Notes: generated from the sequence alone by a model not told the origin. A stretch of 64,000 bases of DNA from Slackia sp. ZJ119 (GCF_011039175.1 NZ_JAAKEN010000009.1:59312-123311), one strand, 5' to 3'; shown: positions 41,500 through 50,905, numbered from the stretch's first letter. A program made the numbers and translations.

Positions 41500-44028
41500 T
41501 TACAGCCCCAGCTCTTCGACGGCGGCTTCGCGCATTTTGTATTTGAGCACCTTGCCTGCGGCGTTCATGGGGAAGGCGTCTACGAATTTGATGTAGCGAG
41601 GGACCTTGTGGCGGGCAAGACGGCTGCGAGCGAAGTCCAAAATCTCTTCTTCGGTTGCATGCGTGCCTTCGCGAAGGATGATGCACGCCATGGCCTCTTC
41701 GCCGTATTTTGTGTCGGGCACGCCGATGACCTGGACGTCTTGGATCTTCGGGTGCGTGTAGAGGAACTCTTCAAGCTCCTTGGGGTAAATGTTCTCGCCG
41801 CCGCGAATGATCATGTCCTTCAACCGGCCGGTGATGACGAACGTGCCGTCGGGGTTTTTGCAGGCGAGGTCGCCCGAATGGAGCCAGCGGGCGGCGTCGA
41901 CGGCGCTCAAGGTTGCGCCGGGCATCTTGTAGTAGCCCTTCATCGTGTTGTACCCGCGCGAGCAGAACTCGCCGTTGGTGCCGTCGGGGACTTCCTCGCC
42001 GGTCTCCGGGTCGATGACCTTGCATTCTATGTGGGGGAACGCGTATCCCACCGTCTCGGTGCGAAGGTCGAGGGGATCGGTCCAGGCGGACATCGTCGAG
42101 CCGGGGGCGGACTCGGTCTGGCCGTAAACGCTGACAATGCCGGTCATGTTCATCTCGTCGGGCTGGGCGGCGCGTTTCATGAGCTCAGGGGGGCAGCCCG
42201 CGCCCGCCATGATGCCGGTGCGCATAAAGCTGAAGTCGGTCTTGCGGTAGTCGGGGTGGTTGAACATGGCGATGAACATGGTCGGCACGCCGTTGAAACA
42301 GGTGATGCGTTCCTGGGTGATGCAGGAAAGCGACGCCTTCGCGCTGAAATACGGCATGGGGCACATGGTGGCGCCGTGGGTCATCGACGAGGTCATGGAC
42401 AGCACCATGCCGAAGCAGTGGAACATGGGAACCTGGATCATCATGCGGTCGGCGGTGGACAGCCCCATGCGGTCGCCGATGCATTTGCCGTCGTTGACGA
42501 CGTTGCGGTGCGTCAGCATGACGCCCTTCGGAAAGCCGGTGGTGCCGGACGTGTATTGCATGTTGCACACGTCGTCAGGCTTGACGTCATCGGCGAGGCG
42601 CTTGATCGTCTCAGCGGGAACCATGTCGGCGCGGGCGAAGGCGTCCTCGAACGTCAGGCAGCCGTCCATCCGAAAGCCGACCGTGATCACGTTGCGCAAA
42701 AACGGCAGCTTCTCGCAATGAAGCGGCTGCCCCGGGGCGCTCTTCGCGATTTCGGGGCACAGCTCGTTCATGATCGCGGCGTAGTCGGAGTCGAGCGCGC
42801 TTTCGATCATGACCAGCGTATGCGTGTCCGACTGGCGCAGCAGGTATTCGGCCTCGTGGATCTTGTAGGCAGTGTTAACCGTAACTAACACTGCGCCGAT
42901 TTTTGTGGCAGCCCAAAACGTGATGAACCAGGCCGGCACGTTCGTGGCCCAGATGGCAACCTTGCTGCCAGGCTTGACGCCAAGCGAGACGAGCGCACGG
43001 GCGAAATCGTCGACGTCGCGGCGGAACTCTTCGTAGGTGCGCGTGTAGTCAAGCGTGGTGTACTTGAAGGCGCATTGGTCGGGAAACGCTTCCACCATGG
43101 CGTCGAGCACTTCGGAAAACGTGAGGTCGATGAGCTCGTCTTTCTTCCAGAGGTACTGGCCGCTGCCGTCGTGGTTGGGGTAGTAGGCTCCTTGCGAGCG
43201 GCGCGTATAGCGAAACTGGCGCATGAAGTTCACGAAGTGGGGCAGCAGGATCTCCAGGTCAGTGAGGTCTTCCATCCACTCCGGCTTCCATTCCATGGAG
43301 ACGAAGCCGTCGTAGTTGATGGAAGAAAGCGCCCGCATGACGTCGTCGATCGGCAGCGTGCCTTCGCCGACCAGGTTGTAGGCGCCGCCTTCGTCCGAAT
43401 CGCGCATGTGGACGTGGCGAATGTAGGCGCCGAGGTTTTGGATGGTCGTGCTGGGGTCTTCGGCGAAGTCGCGGTAGGGGTGGTGCACGTCCCAGAGGGC
43501 CGCGAGGTTGTCGCTTGCGTAAATGTCGAGGAGCGCCGTGAGGCGTGCCGTGTCGGCGAAAAGGCCGCTGGTTTCAAGGAGGATGGTCACGTTCCGCTCG
43601 ACGGCGTAGGGCAAAAGCTCGTCTAGCGCGGCTTTGACCTGGTCTTCGTTGCCGTGCTGCGCTTTGAAGCAGACGCATGCCACGCGCACCTCTCCGGCAA
43701 AGTCGACAAGGCGCTTTGCCTGCGAAACGGCGTCGGCTTGGCTGGCGGCCGCTTCAGTCCCGTCGGAGCTGGCAGGACCGGTCCCGGCTCCCGCGAGCGA
43801 GATGTCGAGCGAGGAATCGAAGACGGGAATGGCAAGGCCGCGGTTTCGCAGCTCGCGCGTGGTGGCGCGGGCGCTGTACGGGTTGAACGGAGCGCCGGCG
43901 CCGGAAAGCGCGGCGGATGCGAGCACGTCATAGACTTCGACGCCTGAAAAGCCCATGGCCGCGACGGTTTCAACCAATTCGTCAAAGGGCGTGTCGTTCC
44001 AGCCGCGTGTGGAAAAGGAAAGCTTCAT
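41500..44028 (-). CDS. fusion of sugar-isomerase-like TIM barrel and acyl-CoA/AMP-dependent ligase
   Basis: GGAGGAG precedes the ATG at 44028, which overlaps the upstream gene's stop. Residues 1-~280 form a xylose-isomerase-like TIM barrel (MKLSFSTRGWND; ALWDVHHPYRDF; IRHVHMRDSDEGG; GFVSMEWKPEW). Residues ~300-842 are an ANL-superfamily ligase with YTSGTTGFPKGVMLTHRN, YGQTESAPGSTMSAW, LHSGDLACKNPDG and GRLKDMIIRGGENIYPKELE. The acyl part resembles medium/long-chain acyl-CoA synthetases. Such a fusion is unusual; it could activate an acid made or remodelled by the barrel. Confidence 0.85.
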   Translation of the reverse strand: MKLSFSTRGWNDTPFDELVETVAAMGFSGVEVYDVLASAALSGAGAPFNPYSARATTRELRNRGLAIPVFDSSLDISLAGAGTGPASSDGTEAAASQADAVSQAKRLVDFAGEVRVACVCFKAQHGNEDQVKAALDELLPYAVERNVTILLETSGLFADTARLTALLDIYASDNLAALWDVHHPYRDFAEDPSTTIQNLGAYIRHVHMRDSDEGGAYNLVGEGTLPIDDVMRALSSINYDGFVSMEWKPEWMEDLTDLEILLPHFVNFMRQFRYTRRSQGAYYPNHDGSGQYLWKKDELIDLTFSEVLDAMVEAFPDQCAFKYTTLDYTRTYEEFRRDVDDFARALVSLGVKPGSKVAIWATNVPAWFITFWAATKIGAVLVTVNTAYKIHEAEYLLRQSDTHTLVMIESALDSDYAAIMNELCPEIAKSAPGQPLHCEKLPFLRNVITVGFRMDGCLTFEDAFARADMVPAETIKRLADDVKPDDVCNMQYTSGTTGFPKGVMLTHRNVVNDGKCIGDRMGLSTADRMMIQVPMFHCFGMVLSMTSSMTHGATMCPMPYFSAKASLSCITQERITCFNGVPTMFIAMFNHPDYRKTDFSFMRTGIMAGAGCPPELMKRAAQPDEMNMTGIVSVYGQTESAPGSTMSAWTDPLDLRTETVGYAFPHIECKVIDPETGEEVPDGTNGEFCSRGYNTMKGYYKMPGATLSAVDAARWLHSGDLACKNPDGTFVITGRLKDMIIRGGENIYPKELEEFLYTHPKIQDVQVIGVPDTKYGEEAMACIILREGTHATEEEILDFARSRLARHKVPRYIKFVDAFPMNAAGKVLKYKMREAAVEELGL

Positions 44029-45446
44029 CAGTTCTCCTCCTCAAAGACAACCTTGTTGAGGGCGTTCAAGTAAGCGCGGATGCTCGAGCCGATGATGTCG
44101 GTTGAGATGCCGCGACCCGAGTAGATTTTGCCGTCGGACATAAGCTTGATGACCGCTTCGCCCATAGCCTCCTGACCTTCGGTTATGGCCTGCATTTGCC
44201 AGTCGTCAAGCTCGTAGGTCTTGCCGACCACCTCGTCAATGGCGGCGAACGCGGCGTCGATGGGGCCTTCGCCCATGCCGACTTTTTCCACGACGGCATC
44301 GCCTATGGCAATGCGCAGACAGGCGGTCGCTTTGATGGTGTTGCCCGAGTTGATGATGTAGCGCTCAAGCTTGTAGGTGGGTGGAACCTGCATGGCGGCT
44401 GTTGCGACGATGGCGTCAAGCTCTTTGCCGCTGATGGTCTCCTTGCGCGAGGCGATGCGCAAAAATGCTTCATACACCAGCGCGACGTCTTCGTCGGTGA
44501 GGTCGTATCCAAGTTTTGCGACGCTTTCGGCGATGGTTTCCAAGGTGTCGGCAGCGGTGAGTGAGATGTCGTCGCCCAGGTTTTCGCTTGCGGCGATCTC
44601 GTACGGCGAAGACTTCGATTTTCCCTGGTCGCAGATGCGGTCGATCTGCGTCATGATGCGGCCGAGCACCGACGCGTTGATGCGCGTGGAAATGCCATAG
44701 GCGCTCACCTTGCCCACCAGGGCTTTCGCGAGCTTCGGAAGCGGCGTGATGCCCAGGGGGCAGGAGGTTACCTTGACCTCGTCGACGCCGTTGATGATGG
44801 CGGCAACCGTGGTGGAGACGGCCATGTAAAGCTCGTTCGAGCAGGCCACGCCCAGAGAGACCGACTCCAGTTGCGGGATGCGCTCTGAGAGGTTGGAGAC
44901 GAATTGCGTGAATTCTTCAGGAAGCATGGTGCCTGCGTCGTCGCAGATGGTGATGGTGGTCGCACCCGCGCTGATGGCTGCGGTGATGATTTCGGAGAGA
45001 TACTCCTGGTCGGTGCGCGTGGCGTCTTCGGCGATGAACTCCACGTCGGAGGTGTGTGCGGCGCACTTTTGAACCACATCGGCCACGGCCTCGATCACGG
45101 CGGGCGCCTTGAGGTGGTGGACGTATTCCATGCGGGCGGGGCTGGTCGCCACAGACACCTGCAAGCGGGGGGCGTGCGCGATGTGCAAAGCGCTCCAAAC
45201 GGCGTCGATGTCGCTGCCGTCGATCTTCACGGGAACGGCGACGACGCTTTCTTTCACCAGCGACGCAATGGATTTGATGCGCAGGGCGTCAACCTTGGGC
45301 TTTTCGATGCCTTCGATAGAGATGACGGAAACTCCCAGGTTGTCAAGCAGTTTCGCCAGCTCAAGCTTCTCTTTGAAGCTCAAAGGAAGCTCAAGCCCTG
45401 CGGCCGCCCGCTTCATCGTCTCGTCGCTGATGCGTATTTCTTTCAT
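44028..45446 (-). CDS. LeuA-like protein with catalytic residues lost
   Basis: This 472-residue protein has the layout of 2-isopropylmalate synthase: an HMGL-like TIM barrel (EDATRTDQEYLSEIITAAI) and a C-terminal LeuA allosteric domain (LERYIINSGNTIKATACLRI). However, the TLRDGEQ active-site motif is replaced by TMKRAAAG (residues 10-17), and the HCHND metal motif by ACSNE (201-205). It therefore should not bind the usual divalent metal or carry out the condensation. It is coupled to the TIM-barrel/ligase gene, so it may be a regulator or a divergent enzyme. Confidence 0.8.
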   Translation of the reverse strand: MKEIRISDETMKRAAAGLELPLSFKEKLELAKLLDNLGVSVISIEGIEKPKVDALRIKSIASLVKESVVAVPVKIDGSDIDAVWSALHIAHAPRLQVSVATSPARMEYVHHLKAPAVIEAVADVVQKCAAHTSDVEFIAEDATRTDQEYLSEIITAAISAGATTITICDDAGTMLPEEFTQFVSNLSERIPQLESVSLGVACSNELYMAVSTTVAAIINGVDEVKVTSCPLGITPLPKLAKALVGKVSAYGISTRINASVLGRIMTQIDRICDQGKSKSSPYEIAASENLGDDISLTAADTLETIAESVAKLGYDLTDEDVALVYEAFLRIASRKETISGKELDAIVATAAMQVPPTYKLERYIINSGNTIKATACLRIAIGDAVVEKVGMGEGPIDAAFAAIDEVVGKTYELDDWQMQAITEGQEAMGEAVIKLMSDGKIYSGRGISTDIIGSSIRAYLNALNKVVFEEEN

Positions 45447-45593
45447 GGAAGCGCCTCAATTCTGTATGGCAATTTGTTCATGGACAAAGTTGCGAAAACG
45501 TAACTCGCTAGTATATCTCAGCCTTTCCGCGCTTTTTCGGGCAGATTTGCTGCTTGCGAAAAAATATATGAACCTCTGGGCACGTTGCTTCAA

Positions 45594-45745
45594 AAAAATG
45601 CATCAAAACTTGGCGTATTTACAAAAGAGCAATAATAAATAGGAATCGAGGGCGGAAAATTGATGCATATTGCGGAAGTTTCGGAAGAAAATGCATCATT
45701 TTCAAAATGCTAACATAGCTGTAATTGAAATTTGGTGCATTTTTT
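45594..45745. promoter_or_regulatory. cluster of four ATGCATC-type boxes
   Basis: AAATGCATCAAA (45597), TTGATGCATA (45660), AAAATGCATCA (45689) and TTGGTGCATTTTTT (45732) are spaced over 150 bases of AT-rich DNA between the divergent LeuA-like and surface-protein genes. They may be sites for one regulator. The 45447-45998 interval holds no supported gene. Confidence 0.4.
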
Positions 45746-45998
45746 AGCAACGGCACCCCCTAGAGGTTCAGAAGTTTTTTCGCCGGTCGCTTCGGGGCAT
45801 TTTGCTTGCATTGAAGCGCCGGCCTGCGCGTGGCGAACAGGTGACAATGGTTTCCGCAGGCAAACGGCCTGTCAGCCGGTCTTTGACAACGATGAAAACC
45901 TCCCCGCGAGACCGATCTTGCGAGATACCGTGATCTTGTCGGCATGGCGTTTCTGCGCCTGCCGGCCCGGCGATCCTGCACGAGTGGAAGAGGTCGAC

Positions 45999-48023
45999 AT
46001 GAAGGCGACGAAATCCTCGAAAAGCTCCCGCGCCTTTTTGTGGCAGCGCGTCGCGCTGGTGATCGCCCTGTCCCTGCTGTCGGTGGCCCTGGCGCCTCCG
46101 CTGGCTCAGACGAGGGCGAAAGCCGAAGCGCCCGACGGCGTCGAGCCTGCGCATACGGTCACGTTCTCGTCCAACAACGGGCAGGGCCAGTCGGCCTCCG
46201 TGGAGGAAAACGCCCCCAACTTGGCGCTTCCGTTTCCCAGCGAGCTGGGCTTCACGCCGCCTGCCGGCGCCCAATTCGTCGGCTGGAGCGAGGACGCGTC
46301 GGGCACGTCGAACGTTTACGCAGCTCACGTGCAGTATCCCGACAACGAGGCCCATAACGCCGCGCTCGAGTCGGATGTCACGCTCTATGCCGTCTGGCTG
46401 CTGCCGGGTGCGTCCGACGCCGCGCAAACCGGCGCGTACTTCTACCTTCGCACCGACGGCGTCATTCCGTTTTCGCCCCATCGGCCGCTTGCGGCGCTGC
46501 TCGTTCCAAGCGAAGGCGGCACGCATCTGAAAGGCTCGCTGCGTCGGCCTGTTGCCATTTCCAACAACATTCCGCTGCTGAAAAGCAACCTCGCGACCGT
46601 GCCGAGCGTCGAAGAGGTCGCAGCCGTATGCGAGGCGCACAAGGTGCCGTTCGATCCTGAAACTCAGGAAGTCGTGTGGTATGCGGCGTTTCCGCGCACG
46701 GCGTCGGGCGGGCAGTGGAACGTGAACGGGGTCGTCAAGAGCAAGACGGCCCACCTTCTGCTGTACTATCCCAATGGCGGCGACGGGAACGTGCCCAATG
46801 CACGCAGTTACGAGCCGGGCGCGCGCGTGTCGGTCAACACGCATGTGACGCCTGCTCGCGTCGGGCATGAGTTTTTGGGGTGGTCGACCGATCCTGCTGC
46901 GACCGAACCCGAGTATCCGACGATCGGCACGCAAACGATGACGATGCCGGGCGTGACGACGACGCTGTACGCCGTGTGGCGCGACACGACGCCGCACCCG
47001 TCGATGGAAGTCGAGAAAGTCCTGGCAGAAGGCCCGTCAAACGGCGCATACTTCACGCTGGGCGAGCCTGTGGTCTATCGGGTGACGGTGAAAAACACGG
47101 GAGATGTGGCCTTGGGACCGGTGACGCTGGCCGATCCGTTGGCCGACATGCCCGTCATCGAGCGCTTGGATCCCGGCGCGTCGCACGTCGAAACGTATAG
47201 GCACGAAACGACGGCGGAAGACGTTTCCGCAGGCCAGGTGAAAAACACGGTCACGGCGACGGCGAAGGTCGCAGGGCATGGGTCGCTTGCGGTCGATCCG
47301 GCCTCGGCGTCGGTGACGGTGCCGACCGGCGAGCTGCCGCAGGCCTACACGTATGTGGCGTATGCGCCGACGCCGCAAAACGGCGGCACGGTGTCGCGGA
47401 ATTATACGGTCATCGAAATGCGCAGCGGCGAGGGCTTGGAATCGGTGACGGCGACGCCGGACGAGGGGTACCGCTTTGACGGTTGGTACAAAGACGACGA
47501 GTTGGTCGGCTCAGACGAAACGCTGGACGTTGAGACGGCCAAGGCGCACTTGAACCGCGGGCGTGCCGTGTACGGGCCGACGATGTTCGTGGCGAAGTTC
47601 GAGCCGGAAGAAGCGACGGAGCCGGATGCGCCGGGCCAGCCAAGCGAGCCCGATGCGCCGGATGCGCCAAGCCGGCCTGCCGCGCCGGCCGAGCCGGAGA
47701 AGCCGGCGCAACCGGCCGGCCCGACCGCGCCGGCCGACTCCGAAGTCGTCAGCGGCGCCGCGTCTGGCGCTGCAGCGGGCGGCGGGTCGGCGGCCGGCTC
47801 TTCCAGGCCGGCGTCTGGCCCGAGCCGCTATCAAAGCGTCTCGTCGGCGGCCGGGCCTTCCGCTTCGTCGGGCGCTTCTGGGCCCGGCGCAAGAAGCGCC
47901 AAGCTTGCGCAAACGCTCGATCCGCTGTCGTCGTTCGGCATTGGCGCGTCCGTCATCTTCGCGGCCGCGGCGGCAGGGCTTGTCGTCGTGCTGTGCCGCG
48001 ACCGCTTCGGCAAGAGGCGCTGA
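45999..48023 (+). CDS. secreted surface protein with InlB-type and DUF11-type repeats
   Basis: GGAAGAGG precedes the ATG at 45999; the longer open frame upstream is not used. The 674-residue protein has a signal peptide (RVALVIALSLLSVALAPPLAQTRAKA). InlB B-type/Flg_new repeats follow (HTVTFSSNNGQG...TLYAVWLL; LLLYYPNGGDGN...TTLYAVWRD), then a DUF11-like domain (EPVVYRVTVKNTGDVALGPV), another B-type segment and a Pro/Ala linker. The C-terminus is a hydrophobic helix and basic tail. LAQTLDP before the helix resembles an LPxTG-type signal, but with Leu for Gly. Confidence 0.8.
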   Translation: MKATKSSKSSRAFLWQRVALVIALSLLSVALAPPLAQTRAKAEAPDGVEPAHTVTFSSNNGQGQSASVEENAPNLALPFPSELGFTPPAGAQFVGWSEDASGTSNVYAAHVQYPDNEAHNAALESDVTLYAVWLLPGASDAAQTGAYFYLRTDGVIPFSPHRPLAALLVPSEGGTHLKGSLRRPVAISNNIPLLKSNLATVPSVEEVAAVCEAHKVPFDPETQEVVWYAAFPRTASGGQWNVNGVVKSKTAHLLLYYPNGGDGNVPNARSYEPGARVSVNTHVTPARVGHEFLGWSTDPAATEPEYPTIGTQTMTMPGVTTTLYAVWRDTTPHPSMEVEKVLAEGPSNGAYFTLGEPVVYRVTVKNTGDVALGPVTLADPLADMPVIERLDPGASHVETYRHETTAEDVSAGQVKNTVTATAKVAGHGSLAVDPASASVTVPTGELPQAYTYVAYAPTPQNGGTVSRNYTVIEMRSGEGLESVTATPDEGYRFDGWYKDDELVGSDETLDVETAKAHLNRGRAVYGPTMFVAKFEPEEATEPDAPGQPSEPDAPDAPSRPAAPAEPEKPAQPAGPTAPADSEVVSGAASGAAAGGGSAAGSSRPASGPSRYQSVSSAAGPSASSGASGPGARSAKLAQTLDPLSSFGIGASVIFAAAAAGLVVVLCRDRFGKRR

Positions 48024-48137
48024 CGCGGCCGCGGCACAGCCGCCTCGAGACGCTGCGGCGGCCCGGGCCGAGGCCTCTGGTCGCCTTTGGCTCGACCTCG
48101 GCTGCGCCGCCGCTGGCGGGATTGCTCGGCGCGGGTG

Positions 48138-48968
48138 CTAATTGGCGGAGCGATCCACCCAGGTCATGCGCAGGGCTTCTCCGAAGAACTGCCCTCTGCC
48201 CGTTTTCACGGCGAACCGCGCCTTTTCCGGATCTTCCACCACGCTGCCCGCCAGCGTGTCCGCCCCGTATTCGAAGAGGACAGGCGACATGACCACCGAC
48301 GGGCCGACCATGACGGTGACGGCGTGCTGCGAAAGCTGCAGCAGGCGGGGGCAGGTCTTGTTGATGATCGTGACGCCCGTTATGAAGGCGTAGTCGGCCA
48401 GGGGCATCACGTATTCGCAGGCCGGATCGGGCGTGTCGGCGGCGCTTGTGCAGTTTCGCTCGAGCACGGTGAGCTGGGCGTATTCCTCGATGCGGTCCAC
48501 GTGGGGGAAGTGGCCGACCACCACCACGCGTGCGTCGCCGCCAGGGTGCGCCGCCTCTATGCGCGGGCGCCACGCCTCGAAGGCGTCCAGCTTGCGGATG
48601 GTGCCGTCGGGCAGCTCTGCGGGCTCGTCGTAGAGGGCGCCCAGCCCGTCGACCATCTCGGGCCGCGAGTACCACGCGTTCAGCGCGGCGATGCCGAGCG
48701 AGGCTTCTTCGAAGCACCACGACCTTGCAAGTCCGGCTATGTCGCGCAGCTCGACTTTGCGCAGGTCGTCCTTCGTTTTGTACCGCGAGCCCCCCTTGGT
48801 GGTGAAGCTGATGCCCATGCCGCAGTCGGCCTCCACGTACGACCAGTGCGTTCCCAGGCAATAGTCGCGCACGGCTATGCCTGCGGGAACGCCTTCGATC
48901 AGGCGGTCGTAAAGCTCCCACGCCGTTGCTTTTCCAAGAAGGCTCGCTGCGTTCGTTCGATCGTTCAT
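48138..48968 (-). CDS. DUF4213/DUF364 (heavy-metal chelation-like) protein
   Basis: GAGGAGAG precedes the ATG at 48968. The 276-residue protein has the DUF4213 N-terminal domain (YCLGTHWSYVEADCGMGISF) and the Rossmann-like DUF364 domain (ARVVVVGHFPHVDRIE; DYAFITGVTIINKTCPRLL; VMVGPSVVMSPVLFEYG). These proteins occur with metal or cofactor genes and are thought to bind a metal complex; the real role is unknown. No metal transport gene is adjacent. Confidence 0.85.
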   Translation of the reverse strand: MNDRTNAASLLGKATAWELYDRLIEGVPAGIAVRDYCLGTHWSYVEADCGMGISFTTKGGSRYKTKDDLRKVELRDIAGLARSWCFEEASLGIAALNAWYSRPEMVDGLGALYDEPAELPDGTIRKLDAFEAWRPRIEAAHPGGDARVVVVGHFPHVDRIEEYAQLTVLERNCTSAADTPDPACEYVMPLADYAFITGVTIINKTCPRLLQLSQHAVTVMVGPSVVMSPVLFEYGADTLAGSVVEDPEKARFAVKTGRGQFFGEALRMTWVDRSAN

Positions 48969-49151
48969 GTCTCTCCTCGCGTCGTTGGTCGGTTTCCTGA
49001 TTATACCCGAACGAAAATAGCTTCGTTTGAGAATGATTCAAGACATGGCGAAGGGGAGGGATGACGAAGGGGCAAAAGGTCCCTTGCCGGTGTGGGACAC
49101 GTGCAAGATTGGCGCAGTAGAACTTGCGACATGCCAATTTCGCCACAGCGC

Positions 49152-49179
49152 TTGATTTGGCCGGAGTGACTTCTATAAT
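49152..49179 (+). promoter_or_regulatory. promoter of toxin-antitoxin pair
   Basis: TTGATT (49152-49157) and TATAAT (49174-49179) are 16 bases apart, about 40 bases before the antitoxin start. Confidence 0.6.
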
Positions 49180-49218
49180 GACATGTAAATATACCCGCTA
49201 TAAAGGTGGTGTTTGTCG

Positions 49219-49494
49219 ATGACTGTGATGATTCCTCTCGACACCATGGTTCCCATCAGCAAGTTTGGACGCGGAGGGGCGAGCCGCGAGTTTGCCAAGG
49301 TGGCGGACGGCGTTCCAGTAACGGTGCTTCGGAACAGCGAACCCGCTTATTTTATCGTGAATGCCCATGACTATCGCATTTTTCGCGAGAACGAGGCCAG
49401 ACTGGCGAACCTGGAGGCTCGGCAACAGGCACTTTCTGGCGAGGGCGAGAGCTTCGCCTCTATCGAAGATCTGATGGCAGATCTTCATGCTTAG
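49219..49494 (+). CDS. Phd/YefM-type antitoxin
   Basis: AAGGTGG places the start at the ATG 49219. The 91-residue protein has the Phd/RelB-like DNA-binding N-terminus (MIPLDTMVPISKFGRGGASREF) with VTVLRNSEPAYFIVNAHDY, followed by a helical, acidic tail that would wrap the toxin. It overlaps the toxin gene by 8 bases and likely represses the operon. Confidence 0.85.
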   Translation: MTVMIPLDTMVPISKFGRGGASREFAKVADGVPVTVLRNSEPAYFIVNAHDYRIFRENEARLANLEARQQALSGEGESFASIEDLMADLHA

Positions 49495-49771
49495 GTCGAT
49501 TCGCCGCACGCCTCGCTTCAAAAGGGACTACAAAGCAATCGTTCGCAAGCATTTCGACGAATCTTTATTTGTTGAAGCCGTCAAAGCCCTCATGGCGGAA
49601 GAAACAGAGCTTCTTGCTTCGAAGTACTCCGATCATGCCCTCAAGGGCGAGTGGCAGGGGTTTCGCGAGCTGCATATCGCAGGCGATTGGTCGCTTATCT
49701 ATCGCGTTGAACGCGACGAATTGGAACTGGTTTTGACTCGTACGGGTTCGCATGACGAGTTGCTCCGTTGA
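49487..49771 (+). CDS. RelE/YafQ-type mRNA interferase toxin
   Basis: This 94-residue protein shows the YafQ pattern: RRTPRFKRDYKAIVRKH, HALKGEWQGFRELHIAGDWSLIYRV and LVLTRTGSHDELL, with the catalytic-site His and Asp residues of the family. Such toxins cut mRNA on the ribosome and are held inactive by the partner antitoxin encoded just upstream. Confidence 0.9.
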   Translation: MLRSIRRTPRFKRDYKAIVRKHFDESLFVEAVKALMAEETELLASKYSDHALKGEWQGFRELHIAGDWSLIYRVERDELELVLTRTGSHDELLR

Positions 49772-49824
49772 CGGTGCCGCTTCCCCCGTCAGTCCTCTTC
49801 GGAGAGCGTGAAGGCCGGCTTGCC

Positions 49825-50277
49825 TTACAGGCATGCGCCCTGATAGCAGGTCGGCCTGAACGCGAGCACGCGCTTGGCGATCTCGGGCTGCGTGCGCAGG
49901 CGCACGAGCATGCCGTAGACGGCTGCGGCGTCGACCGAGACCAGGCGGCTGTTGCCGTTCAGCATGGCGAAGTACACGTCCGCCGCGGTGTATCCCTCGA
50001 CCGAGACGGGGTTTTCTATCGCGTCGAAGTGGCGCGGCTTCGGAAGGTCGACGAACGCGCAAAACTCCCGGTAGATGTCGTCGTGCTCGGGCGCGAAGAG
50101 CGTCTCGGAATAGTCGGGCCGGTGGGTGAGCGCCGACGCCTCCTCGGGGGTTTCGGCGTCGATCTCTGCGAAATACCTTCTCGCCGTCTCGCCGCGTTCG
50201 GCTTCGCTCCTCTCGATCATCTCGCGTTCGCGCTGGTAGCTTCCGCCCATCGAGCGGTCGTCCGTCGTTTTTTCCAC
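49825..50277 (-). CDS. hypothetical protein (150 aa)
   Basis: A GTG at 50277 with GAGAGG upstream is the best start; an ATG at 50250 is possible. The protein is acidic and soluble: an N-terminal helix rich in Glu/Arg, then EFCAFVDLPKPRHFDAIENP and GYTAADVYFAMLNGNSRLV. It ends in a Cys-containing tail (PTCYQGACL). I recognise no family. Confidence 0.6.
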   Translation of the reverse strand: MEKTTDDRSMGGSYQREREMIERSEAERGETARRYFAEIDAETPEEASALTHRPDYSETLFAPEHDDIYREFCAFVDLPKPRHFDAIENPVSVEGYTAADVYFAMLNGNSRLVSVDAAAVYGMLVRLRTQPEIAKRVLAFRPTCYQGACL

Positions 50278-50362
50278 TGCATCAGCCTCTCGTAACGCCA
50301 ACAATACCGGTCATTGTACTGCAAAACAGCGTGCTTCGTCCCCGGGGGTCTTGCGTGCTCTG

Positions 50363-50905
50363 CTACGAAATGCTTGCGCCCAGATCGTAGGCTTGCTGCA
50401 GGCCAGGATTGCCGGCGATGGCGCCCTTCTCGTACACGCCGTTCACGACGACCTCGCCGATGCTTTCCTGCTTGCAGTAGTTTGCGCACACCTTGTAGCT
50501 GTTCACGAGCGGCTCGCAGGTGGAGGCGTCCTTGTCTTCGAAGCAGAGCAGAAGCCCGATCTGCGGGATGTTGAACGACTTGGCAATGCCGCAGAACATG
50601 CGGTCTTGGAAGGCCCGCAGCTGGGCGGGGAAGTTGTAGTAGTACATGGGCGTGGCGAACACGAGCACGTCGGCTTCGTGCAGCAGCGGGTAGAACTGCT
50701 GCATCTCGTCTTGCTGGACGCAGGCGCCGTCGTGGCTGAAGCAATACTCGCACGCCATGCAGCCGCCGATCTTCGCATGCCCCACGTCGATGCGCGTCAC
50801 GTTGTTGCCGGACGCCTTGGCGCCCTTGATGAATTCATCGGCGAGCATGCTCGAGTTCCCACCTTTGCGCGGGCTGGCGTGCACCACCAAGATGTTCTTT
50901 GCCAT
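50363..50905 (-). CDS. flavodoxin-like NAD(P)H-dependent FMN reductase
   Basis: This 180-residue protein starts ILVVHASPRKGGNSSMLADEF, the FMN-binding loop of iron-sulfur flavoprotein/NADPH:quinone-like reductases. It has a small Cys cluster (GGCMACEYCFSHDGACVQQDEM) and DVLVFATPMYYYNFPAQLRAF. The partner substrate is unknown. It stands alone on the minus strand. Confidence 0.88.
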   Translation of the reverse strand: MAKNILVVHASPRKGGNSSMLADEFIKGAKASGNNVTRIDVGHAKIGGCMACEYCFSHDGACVQQDEMQQFYPLLHEADVLVFATPMYYYNFPAQLRAFQDRMFCGIAKSFNIPQIGLLLCFEDKDASTCEPLVNSYKVCANYCKQESIGEVVVNGVYEKGAIAGNPGLQQAYDLGASIS

